Below are positions 55,696-63,163 of a DNA stretch of 64,000 nt, piece by piece (position 1 is the first letter of the stretch; each line of letters starts with the position of its first letter). Location: IMG/VR virus record IMGVR_UViG_3300035698_027665, positions 1 through 64,000 of that record; one strand, 5' to 3'. The translations under genes were made by a program, and so were the position numbers. The DNA is from a virus. The notes below the pieces were generated by a model, which saw nothing but the letters and a program-made list of their open reading frames with translations, had not been told where the DNA came from and searched no databases.

Positions 55696-56519
55696 AAGAA
55701 AGGCGTTCCCGTTATTCTTAATGAAACGCCATCGTTTTCCAATGCGTTTATCCCTTCACTTGTAACACGTTTAAACCATATAGCTGCTATATCTCCGGGT
55801 TTTAAAGTTCCAAAAAGAAGTGGAGAACTCTCACTGGTATCTATAAAAGTTACTTCAAAAGGTTCGATATTGTCAGCAGTTAACAAAGAAGCAGAAAGAT
55901 TTATCGGACCTCCATTTATTGTTTTTGTAATTTCCACACTAGGGGCAGAATTTAAATTGTTCTCACTTAACTCCAATAATTGATGGTACCTATTGTTAGA
56001 ATCTCCTTTAAAGGCAATAGTAAAAGTAGTTTTAGGGCCGACTGTCTCCACGGCGGTTACCTCCACGTCTGAAAGTTCAGAAAGTGAATTTATTGCATTT
56101 TTGAAATTCGAAGCCCATGTTGACAAATTAGAATTGTGGTTTACCGTAAATGAATTTGTCGTATTACCGATATAATTAAAAACCATGTTGCCGCCTGTAG
56201 CAACGCCATCTACAACCACTTTTTGCGTGTCTGTAGCAAAAGTGGTTCCGATTTGCACACTGCTTCCGTTTTCCACTTGTGTCAAAATAAATATTTTGGT
56301 ATTGTACAAATAGTCAGATTCACTAATGTTTGAAACATAAATACAACGATAGTCTATATTTCCTATTAAAGATTCATCAGGTAATACATCATCAAACAAA
56401 TTGTTGGTTGAACCAACTACAGGCTCTACAGATGGATCGCCGCCTATAGACGCATTGGGGGCAGAATTTGTTGTGCCGCCTGAAAGAAACAAGGCTATAT
56501 CAGATGCGTTTATTGTCAT
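55692..56519 (-). CDS. Virion structural protein family
   Basis: 275 aa. The start MTINASDIALFLSGGTTNSAPNASIGGDP and the segments NLFDDVLPDES and YRCIYVSNISES are characteristic of a widespread phage structural protein, usually in the tail or baseplate region. The middle is a beta-rich domain with many Asn and Thr, ending GVSLRITGTPFL. It is expressed after the HTH-type CTS protein (4-bp overlap) and before two unrelated genes. Confidence 0.75.
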   Translation of the reverse strand: MTINASDIALFLSGGTTNSAPNASIGGDPSVEPVVGSTNNLFDDVLPDESLIGNIDYRCIYVSNISESDYLYNTKIFILTQVENGSSVQIGTTFATDTQKVVVDGVATGGNMVFNYIGNTTNSFTVNHNSNLSTWASNFKNAINSLSELSDVEVTAVETVGPKTTFTIAFKGDSNNRYHQLLELSENNLNSAPSVEITKTINGGPINLSASLLTADNIEPFEVTFIDTSESSPLLFGTLKPGDIAAIWFKRVTSEGINALENDGVSLRITGTPFL

Positions 56520-56809
56520 TTTTCCTCTTTTTTAAGAATGTATCTTATATTTCTCGGCGTATACCCTGTTAATTTAGCTACAGAATTCAAATTTAATCCT
56601 GAATCCGATAAAATTCTAACATTTTCATGATTTTTAATTTGTCTATTAGGGTTGACCCCAAAATTTTCTAATGTTCTATAAATTTCCCCTATAGATTTAC
56701 CAGTTTGTGTTGATATTTCTTTTACACTTACAGCAGGGGATTTCGAATAAAGGGATACGATATTGTAATCCAAATTTGCATTTTCAACGAATTCTCTAAA
56801 TTGTGCCAT
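56516..56809 (-). CDS. Helix-turn-helix protein with CTS-like N-terminus
   Basis: 97 aa. MAQFREFVENANLD resembles a targeting sequence; two helix-turn-helix-like segments follow (VSVKEISTQTGKSIGEIYRTLE and LNSVAKLTGYTPRNIRYIL). It could be a DNA-binding protein packaged in the head or a late regulator. The octamer AATAAATA lies 4 nt before ATG. Confidence 0.6.
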   Translation of the reverse strand: MAQFREFVENANLDYNIVSLYSKSPAVSVKEISTQTGKSIGEIYRTLENFGVNPNRQIKNHENVRILSDSGLNLNSVAKLTGYTPRNIRYILKKEEK

Positions 56810-56813
56810 ACTT

Positions 56814-56821
56814 TATTTATT
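56814..56821 (-). promoter_or_regulatory. T4-late-like octamer AATAAATA
   Basis: 4 nt before the start codon at 56809 on the minus strand, no Shine-Dalgarno. Confidence 0.5.
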
Positions 56822-56902
56822 GAAGAAAACCAATATTCTCTTGAAATCAGAAATAAGTTTATTAGACTTAACAAATCAGCACTTCGGTGAACACATTACA
56901 GG

Positions 56903-57676
56903 ATGATTTTTGTGATAAGAAAAAAGAACATTAATTGGCGAAAACAAACAGGTTATTTATCTCAAGCTGTTAATTCGGGAATAGAATTTGCATTCGTTTC
57001 TGATGACATGCATCAATGTACTCCATTTGTTTATTGCAGGGATTATTTGCAAGACGCCATTCAAGGCGTTCTTACAAATAAGAAGAAAACCATTTATGGT
57101 TTTAAATTTAACCCTCAAGATGAACACTTGCCTTCTGTTAAAAAAACTCAATTGATCGTTTGTAATTCAATTGATAAGTCATTCCATAAAAAGATGGCTA
57201 ATTGTTTGGATTTTTTAAATCAAATTGAAACAAAGTTAAAAATCAAAAAAACAAAAATGTGTTTGTGCAATACGCCTCCTTTGAAATATAAAGCTGGTGG
57301 AGTTATTTTTATAAGCGGGAGCAAACGATGGATAAATAGTCCGCCTATGATTTCTTTTTACACTTTGCTAATTCGAATTGGGTTCGGATATAATCCTAAA
57401 AAACATGGGGATTACAAAAAATTTATAAATGGGATAGTATCCAATAAAATAAATCCTTACATGTCCGTCGACCACTCCAGACTAAAAAATGCGTCTGCTG
57501 CCATTGATAGAATTTTCAACAACGGGGATCGTTGTATATTTCATAAAGCAATGGAAGATAATTATTGTGACAAAATAGCATTGTCAGTCATGCATAATTC
57601 TTGTGGGATTGTCGGTTTGTCTTTAGGAAATTGCAGAACACAAATGCCTAGATGGTATAAAGGAGAAGATAAATGA
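56903..57676 (+). CDS. Uncharacterised protein of the amidoligase cluster
   Basis: 257 aa. FVYCRDYLQDAIQGVLTNKKKTIYGFKFNP near the N-terminus is a pattern I associate with phage genes placed next to COOH-NH2 ligase genes. It contains several conserved-looking Cys and His positions (MHNSCGIVGLSLGNCRTQMP) without a fold I can name. It overlaps the ligase gene by 4 bp, so the two proteins probably act together. Confidence 0.65.
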   Translation: MIFVIRKKNINWRKQTGYLSQAVNSGIEFAFVSDDMHQCTPFVYCRDYLQDAIQGVLTNKKKTIYGFKFNPQDEHLPSVKKTQLIVCNSIDKSFHKKMANCLDFLNQIETKLKIKKTKMCLCNTPPLKYKAGGVIFISGSKRWINSPPMISFYTLLIRIGFGYNPKKHGDYKKFINGIVSNKINPYMSVDHSRLKNASAAIDRIFNNGDRCIFHKAMEDNYCDKIALSVMHNSCGIVGLSLGNCRTQMPRWYKGEDK

Positions 57677-58611
57677 AGTTTTCATTTGGCAGTGATCCAG
57701 AATTTGTAATAGTAGATGAACATGATAATATTTGTAGTGCTATAGATGTTTTAAAAGGCTCAAAGGACGAGCCAGTTTTAAATGGCAAAAACAAGTTTTT
57801 TTACGACAATGTACTAGCGGAATGTACCATTACCCCTTCTAAAACTAACAAAGAAGCTGTAGAAAGTTTTCGAAATTCTTTGCTAATATTGTCAGACATG
57901 GCGAAACCATACAAAATCAAACCTTTAGCTTCTGCAAAATACAACAAAAAACAAATGCTTCATCCGATGGCGCAGAAAATAAATTGCGACAAAGAAATCT
58001 GTGCATATGAATTGAAAACAATTGAAGTAGATGAAGAAGTATTCAAAAAAAGCAATTTGAGAACCGCTGGCGGGCATATTCACATAGGTGGAAATATAGA
58101 CGGTATTGAAATACTTTCTATAGTTAGAATGTTGGATTTGTTTTTGGGTATCCCTACTCTTTTTCTAGATAAAGACCCCACTAGCAAACCTAGAAAAGAA
58201 TTTTATGGACAAGCAGGAAGATTCAGAACTCCAGAACATGGTTTGGAATATCGATCTTTAAGCAACTACTGGACTGCATCTCCTGAATTGGTTTCTTTGA
58301 TATTTGACATATCTAAATTCACATATGAATATGTTAAAAGTAAAAAGCACGAAAAATTCTGGTTTATAGATTTAGAAAAACTAGAAGACGAAAACGTATG
58401 GGCAGAAGAAGATTTTAATATAGCGGACTATCACATTTGTACTGGATATGATGCAAAATTATTAATAAAAACTATTGGCAATGCCGATAAAAGTGCGGCT
58501 GCTATTTTTATGAAAATGGTAGAATCTGAATTGCCAGATTCTATTTTTAGTAAAATCAAAAAGCTTTCTAATAAAAGAAAACCTTTTGATCTCTACAAAT
58601 CTTGGTTTTAA
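57673..58611 (+). CDS. Phage-type COOH-NH2 (amido)ligase, type 2
   Basis: 312 aa. FGSDPEFVIVD at the N-terminus, AECTITPS, then AGGHIHIGG and a C-terminal GLEYRSLSNYW are the motifs of the glutamine-synthetase-like phage COOH-NH2 ligase type 2 family. Members are predicted to make amide bonds on peptides or metabolites with ATP. With 56903, the hydrolase at 58621 and perhaps the GATase II at 21296, it forms a candidate peptide- or envelope-modifying system. Confidence 0.85.
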   Translation: MKFSFGSDPEFVIVDEHDNICSAIDVLKGSKDEPVLNGKNKFFYDNVLAECTITPSKTNKEAVESFRNSLLILSDMAKPYKIKPLASAKYNKKQMLHPMAQKINCDKEICAYELKTIEVDEEVFKKSNLRTAGGHIHIGGNIDGIEILSIVRMLDLFLGIPTLFLDKDPTSKPRKEFYGQAGRFRTPEHGLEYRSLSNYWTASPELVSLIFDISKFTYEYVKSKKHEKFWFIDLEKLEDENVWAEEDFNIADYHICTGYDAKLLIKTIGNADKSAAAIFMKMVESELPDSIFSKIKKLSNKRKPFDLYKSWF

Positions 58612-58620
58612 AGGACGAAA

Positions 58621-59376
58621 ATGAAAAAGATAAATAACGAATGGTCTATTTTTAGAGATGAAAATTCTGAAAATGTGGATTCTTGCGTTCTGGCTTTGCC
58701 GGGACGTTTTCAGTCAGGCAATGATTTTGCTTTAAGGCATTATGAATTAGGAAATTTCAAAGATACTGTCGTCATAGGGATAACGCCAGAACATCTTGAG
58801 TGGTATCCTATGCCCAATGGTGCTTATGATCAGAGTAACGCCATAGACGGAATCCCCTGCGCAGTAGACACAATTGTCAATGTGATGCATAAGATAGAGC
58901 AATACTATGGGGTTCCATCTGAAAGGATCATACTTTCGGGATACTCGGCGGGTGCTGTAATGGCTATTCAAACACTGGCATTACATAAAAAAGTTGCAGG
59001 AGTTGTCAGTTATTCGGGGGCTATATTAGACCCCGACAACCTGCCTTTAAGCGAAACTGATTCTCCGCTTCTTCTGCTTCACAATGAAGATGATGTTGTC
59101 TTTTCTTGGGAAGAAAGATTTCTCCCAATGGAAAAATCTTTGTTAAACAAAGGGTATAATCTTTTTACGAGAACGTTTGATGAAGGCAATCATCAATTGT
59201 GTTTCGACGATTACCTTATAGGAAACGCTTTCGCTTCTTATATATTAGGAAAATATGATGAAAAAGAATATTTTTCGCCATATTTCAACTTCGATACGAG
59301 GTTGCTTAGATTGGTTGTAAAGAATTTAATAACAGAGTTGGAATCTAATTTGGGATCGCCTTCAATTGTCTATTAA
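58621..59376 (+). CDS. Alpha/beta-hydrolase (phospholipase/carboxylesterase-like)
   Basis: 251 aa. The nucleophile elbow is GYSAGAVM, the acid LLLHNEDDVVF and the His GNHQLCF. The N-terminal ALPGRFQSGNDFALR resembles the oxyanion loop of PF02230-type esterases. No signal peptide, so it is cytosolic. It follows the amidoligase by 9 nt with AAAGGACG before ATG. It may release or edit the ligase product. Its 3' end overlaps the PrimPol gene by 32 bp. Confidence 0.8.
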   Translation: MKKINNEWSIFRDENSENVDSCVLALPGRFQSGNDFALRHYELGNFKDTVVIGITPEHLEWYPMPNGAYDQSNAIDGIPCAVDTIVNVMHKIEQYYGVPSERIILSGYSAGAVMAIQTLALHKKVAGVVSYSGAILDPDNLPLSETDSPLLLLHNEDDVVFSWEERFLPMEKSLLNKGYNLFTRTFDEGNHQLCFDDYLIGNAFASYILGKYDEKEYFSPYFNFDTRLLRLVVKNLITELESNLGSPSIVY

Positions 59377-60127
59377 TAGTTTTTCTCAAATGTGATATAT
59401 CGTATTCTCTGCATTTTCCACAAGCCCATTCCCTTCCTATTGATGAAAATGCTTTTATTTCTGATATGTGATATCTTTTTTTGTAAAAATGAATATGATT
59501 GCAAACCGGGCATATGGTTTTAACATTACCCGGTTTGCAATCATAATTCCATTTATATCGTTTAGATTCTAGTTGTTCAAAAGCATCAACAGAAGATTTG
59601 TGATTAACAGAAAAAATCTTTTTCGAATCTCTATTTTTCTTTTTCTTTGTTTTTGAATTCAATTTATTAAACAAAGAAATTAAGCTATCAGGAAGCGGAG
59701 GGATTACAAAACTATTATTGTTAATCCATTCATATTTAACGTGCTTTTCGTGCATGCTTGGCGGCATAACAGAAATGTGTCTATTTGCTCTGAATTCAAT
59801 ATTGTCACAGCTAACCCTTGTCAGGTTTTCAAATGGGTTAAGAAACAAATGATGCTTGGATTTAAAGCTTAAATAGACAGGATGTGCATATCCATTTACC
59901 GCTTCATCTATTATTGCATTAGCGTTTGCATCATCCCCTTCTACATCAATTATAGTTCCTAATAATATAGCAATATTGAATTGTTTATATCTTTTCATTT
60001 CACTTATAACAAATTCTTTATTCCAATTTTTCCAAGGAACTAAAGGCGATTTAGTACCCCAAGCAGTTGGGACAACTTGAAACCCCATTTCTAAATATTT
60101 TTTCGCCCAATCATGATTGTTAAACAT
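59345..60127 (-). CDS. PrimPol (archaeo-eukaryotic primase-like) with zinc finger
   Basis: 260 aa. The N-terminal part (residues about 1-150) fits bifunctional primase/polymerase domains: GFQVVPTAWGTKSPLVPWK, the acidic motif IIDVEGDD, then SKHHLFLNP and EFRANRHISVMPPS. A C-terminal zinc finger (TICPVCNHIH, then WACGKC) follows. There is no helicase part. It may prime phage replication. Its start overlaps the stop of the 47-aa gene upstream. Confidence 0.8.
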   Translation of the reverse strand: MFNNHDWAKKYLEMGFQVVPTAWGTKSPLVPWKNWNKEFVISEMKRYKQFNIAILLGTIIDVEGDDANANAIIDEAVNGYAHPVYLSFKSKHHLFLNPFENLTRVSCDNIEFRANRHISVMPPSMHEKHVKYEWINNNSFVIPPLPDSLISLFNKLNSKTKKKKNRDSKKIFSVNHKSSVDAFEQLESKRYKWNYDCKPGNVKTICPVCNHIHFYKKRYHISEIKAFSSIGREWACGKCREYDISHLRKTINRQLKAIPN

Positions 60128-60270
60128 TAGTTTTTGCTTTTAATAGCTGCAAGTACTTCTTCTTCTTTTAAATCTCTAGGATGCTTGTTTTGCTTTTGTG
60201 CATATGAAACTATTTTAAGGAGAATTTTTTCTTCTTTTTTAGATGTCCAAAAGAAATTGTCAGTTGTCAT
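60127..60270 (-). CDS. 47-aa protein upstream of PrimPol
   Basis: From the ATG at 60268-60270, with AAAAGGA nine nt upstream. It is a basic, helical peptide (KKEEKILLKIVSYAQKQNK, ending LKEEEVLAAIKSKN). It ends TAATG with the PrimPol start, so translation is coupled. Function unknown. Confidence 0.65.
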   Translation of the reverse strand: MTTDNFFWTSKKEEKILLKIVSYAQKQNKHPRDLKEEEVLAAIKSKN

Positions 60271-60307
60271 AATAAAAATCCTTTTATTGTTGGTGTTAGA
60301 CAGCTAG

Positions 60308-60335
60308 AATATAGCGGAGTTGTTGAAAAAGTCAA
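60308..60335 (-). promoter_or_regulatory. Sigma70 promoter of the PrimPol operon
   Basis: Minus strand: TTGACT (60330-60335), 16-nt spacer, TATATT (60308-60313), about 30 nt before the 47-aa gene. Confidence 0.75.
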
Positions 60336-60358
60336 GCAGCATAATTGCAAAAGGGTTG

Positions 60359-62032
60359 ATGGAGAACGTCCTGTTCCCTTGTTTGTTAATTAAAAGCGAT
60401 GAAAAAGGTTCAGGAGGTGGTCGTAGTAGCAAATTAAATGCTTTTAGCCTTTTGGTTGATGATCCTCAGACGCAGCAAGATATTGAATCTGATATTGTTA
60501 TGCGTTGTCTAAAAGAGGAAGAATACTCTGGTGCAGTTACTCGTGATTCTTTTGATGGTTTCGTAGAAGAAATATTAGATCAGTATGGTTTTGATAAAAT
60601 TGATAATTTAGAAGATGTAACAAATGCCCTTTGGGTTTCGTTGTGTAATAGGACTAAGAAATTCATCGATGGTCTTGATGTTTCAGAGATTGACATTGAT
60701 TTAATTCGTAGCGGCGATCCTATTGGTTGGCTTAAATATTATTTTACAAGTGATTTGTGTGGTACAAAAACGTTTGCTGATATTCGAGAAGCTATTGGCA
60801 ATTTGAATAGTGCTGACGAAAATAAACGTGTTCTTCTTCAAATGGCGATGGATGGTAACGGTAAACCACATGTGAAAAGTAATTTAGGAATAGCGTTAAA
60901 TAATTACAAAAGAAGATTAAGCGGTTCTTATGATCCTGTTTTCGATGCGGAAATAACAAAAGAAAGACCTGATTGGTTTGAAAACAGTTCTGTTGTTGCT
61001 AAGAATAAATTGATCGAAATGGCAGAAAATGGAGAGAATAAACCTCACAGTAAAACTAAACTAGGAAGTTGTTTTGCAGAGTATATAAATGTAAATAGAA
61101 ATACTTATGACTCTGTTTTTGTCGATAATATAAAAAAACTTTGCAACTGGTTAGTAAAATCCACTGACGTTAAAAAATCAGAGTTGTTAAAAATGGCTAA
61201 AAATGGTGACAAACGACCAAGTGGTAAAAATACTAAATTGGGAGTGGCTTTGCTTCATTACACAAGTAGTAATTGCACTGATAAAAAATTTAATGCTGAA
61301 CTACGTAAGTGCCGTCCTGATTGGTTTGATAACACGGCCAGTGTTAAAAAAGAAGAATTTCTCAAAATGGCCAAAAATGGGGAATCTAGACCTGCCCAGA
61401 ATTCAGCTTTATGTTCTTATACAAATAAAAAAAACGGTTCTTACGATCCTGATTTTGACGCTAAAATAAGAAAAATAAGTCCTGATTGGTTTAAAAACAG
61501 TGCTGATGCAAAAAGAGAAAATATCTTGGAAATAGCTAGGGCTGGCGGATATAGACCTAACAGTAAAACCAATATAGGTATCGCCTTGAACAATTATACA
61601 AATAGTCGTAAGGGCAATAGAGGGTTTAGTAAAAAATTTAATGATAAAATAAGAAAACTGCGTCCTGATTGGTTTGAAAATAGTGCTAATGTTTCAAAAG
61701 AAAAATTGCTTAAAATGGCTAAAAATGGAGAAGCAAAGCCAAGTCAAAAAACAAAATTAGGACAGAGTTTATGTAATTATGTAAATTCAAATAGGGGTTG
61801 TTATGATCCTGCTTTTGATGCTAAGATACGAAAGCTCCGATCTGATTGGTTTGTGAGGTATTCAAATAGAAAAGAAGAATTGTTTATGGTGGCAAAAACT
61901 GGAGAAAAGAAGCCTCATTATAAAACAAAATTAGGATCAGCTTTGAAAAATTATTTAACCAAATCATCAAGTTCTTACGATCCTGCTTTCGACGCCAAAA
62001 TACGCAAACTCCGTCCTGATTGGTTTAAATAA
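60359..62032 (+). CDS. Protein with seven tandem 52-60 residue repeats
   Basis: 557 aa from ATG 60359 (AAAGGG upstream); a TTG at 60320 would add 13 residues but overlaps the divergent promoter. The N-terminal 160 residues are globular and unrecognised. From about residue 155 there are seven repeats of the form LLKMAKNGE-KPxxKTKLG, a YxN segment and SYDPxFDAKIRKLRPDWF. Each looks like a small helical DNA-binding unit, somewhat like helicase-associated (HA) repeats. The repeats are more alike at the C-terminus (6 and 7) than in the middle (2 and 3). The gene lies near a TnpB gene. It overlaps the next gene by 1 nt. Confidence 0.75.
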   Translation: MENVLFPCLLIKSDEKGSGGGRSSKLNAFSLLVDDPQTQQDIESDIVMRCLKEEEYSGAVTRDSFDGFVEEILDQYGFDKIDNLEDVTNALWVSLCNRTKKFIDGLDVSEIDIDLIRSGDPIGWLKYYFTSDLCGTKTFADIREAIGNLNSADENKRVLLQMAMDGNGKPHVKSNLGIALNNYKRRLSGSYDPVFDAEITKERPDWFENSSVVAKNKLIEMAENGENKPHSKTKLGSCFAEYINVNRNTYDSVFVDNIKKLCNWLVKSTDVKKSELLKMAKNGDKRPSGKNTKLGVALLHYTSSNCTDKKFNAELRKCRPDWFDNTASVKKEEFLKMAKNGESRPAQNSALCSYTNKKNGSYDPDFDAKIRKISPDWFKNSADAKRENILEIARAGGYRPNSKTNIGIALNNYTNSRKGNRGFSKKFNDKIRKLRPDWFENSANVSKEKLLKMAKNGEAKPSQKTKLGQSLCNYVNSNRGCYDPAFDAKIRKLRSDWFVRYSNRKEELFMVAKTGEKKPHYKTKLGSALKNYLTKSSSSYDPAFDAKIRKLRPDWFK

Positions 62033-62697
62033 TGGCTATAGCTTTAAACCAAAAAAACTGGAACGATCCCAATAAGATTCTAGCAAGGACTGAGACAATC
62101 ATCAGTCCTTACAAGAGGCTGTTCGGACACAACCTTCCAGAAGATAAACACTACTGGTCAATGTGTGAACAATGCTCGACTCCAAATGGCACATTCCAAG
62201 AAGGATGCGAATTAGATCAAATCCTAAAAGAAGATATAATCTCTGTAAATCAGTTTCACGGAGTTGATTGGAATGAAGAAATAACAGAAGCCAATAGAAA
62301 TGCAAACCCTGATGCCAATTGGTATCATGGCGATTTCCAAAGGACAATGAGTGAACAAAGAGCAAAAGGAAACTTTGATCCAGCAGTCATTAATGCAGAC
62401 TTTACAAGTATGCAGGGCAAAGCTATGCCTTACATCGCTTCTATATTGAATCTTGCCTCATATTACGATGGAGAGTTAATGGTTATTTGCAATATGGTGT
62501 TAGGTTATCAGAGATTCCCTGATAGGATGGGCAATATTGATTTGGCAATTGAAAAATTAAATGAGTTGCCAATGTTTCGTCGTGCTAAAAGAAAGTGTAA
62601 TTGGGAAGCAATGGATAATTCTTTTTATGAGTATGGTGGCACTGGCGATAAACACTCTACAAAAATGGCATCTATTATATTTTACAAAGAGGCATAA
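62032..62697 (+). CDS. Methyltransferase-like protein, LPEDKxYW family
   Basis: 221 aa. The segments HNLPEDKHYWSMCEQC, GCELDQILKEDII, VNQFHGVDWN and NWYHGDFQRTM resemble a group of phage and mobile-element proteins with a Rossmann-like SAM-binding outline (G-V-D as the acidic strand). Catalytic residues are not evident, so enzymatic activity is not assured. Coupled to the repeat protein by an ATG/stop overlap. Confidence 0.6.
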   Translation: MAIALNQKNWNDPNKILARTETIISPYKRLFGHNLPEDKHYWSMCEQCSTPNGTFQEGCELDQILKEDIISVNQFHGVDWNEEITEANRNANPDANWYHGDFQRTMSEQRAKGNFDPAVINADFTSMQGKAMPYIASILNLASYYDGELMVICNMVLGYQRFPDRMGNIDLAIEKLNELPMFRRAKRKCNWEAMDNSFYEYGGTGDKHSTKMASIIFYKEA

Positions 62698-62699
62698 AC

Positions 62700-62990
62700 A
62701 TGGCAACAGGAGAAACAGCGTTAAAATTTTTATTGACGTTAATAAATAGAAGTTTTGTACCTTTTATTATAACTATTTTTTTAGTTGGTGGATTTGATAT
62801 TATTCGCTTTTTTTACAATCCTAATTGGTTTGATAAAATAACTACGGCTGATTTTTGTTTTTTCTTATTCGTTTTTTCTACAATTGCTATTTTTAAAGAA
62901 TGGATAGATTATAGAAAAAGAAAAAATACTGTGTATGAATTCCGTCTTATTGAAGGCAAAGACCTTTTGCCTCCATTGGATAAATATTAA
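62700..62990 (+). CDS. Small two-pass membrane protein
   Basis: 96 aa with two hydrophobic helices (FVPFIITIFLVGGFDII, about residues 19-35, and FCFFLFVFSTIAIF, about 52-65) and basic segments after the second. Starts 2 nt after the preceding stop, with ACAGGAG following rather than preceding the ATG. Function unknown. Confidence 0.55.
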   Translation: MATGETALKFLLTLINRSFVPFIITIFLVGGFDIIRFFYNPNWFDKITTADFCFFLFVFSTIAIFKEWIDYRKRKNTVYEFRLIEGKDLLPPLDKY

Positions 62991-63022
62991 ACAGATTTCT
63001 ATATTAGAAAAAGGAGCTTAAC

Positions 63023-63163
63023 ATGGCAACTAGAGAAGCAGCATTAAAGGCGTGGGATACACGCAGAGCCAATCAAAGAAGCGAGTCAGCACATAAAGCA
63101 TGGAAAACCAGACGACGAAAGGCGGCTGCTAAGAAAGCGTGGGAAACACGCAGAGGAAATTAA
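63023..63163 (+). CDS. 46-aa protein with three KAWxTRR repeats
   Basis: AAAGGAG precedes ATG. The peptide is built from three copies of (K/H)AW-x-TRR (LKAWDTRRAN, HKAWKTRRRK, KKAWETRRGN) and is very basic. It ends directly at the start codon of the TnpB gene (TAA-ATG). It may be a nucleic-acid binding partner or an unrelated passenger. Confidence 0.7.
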   Translation: MATREAALKAWDTRRANQRSESAHKAWKTRRRKAAAKKAWETRRGN

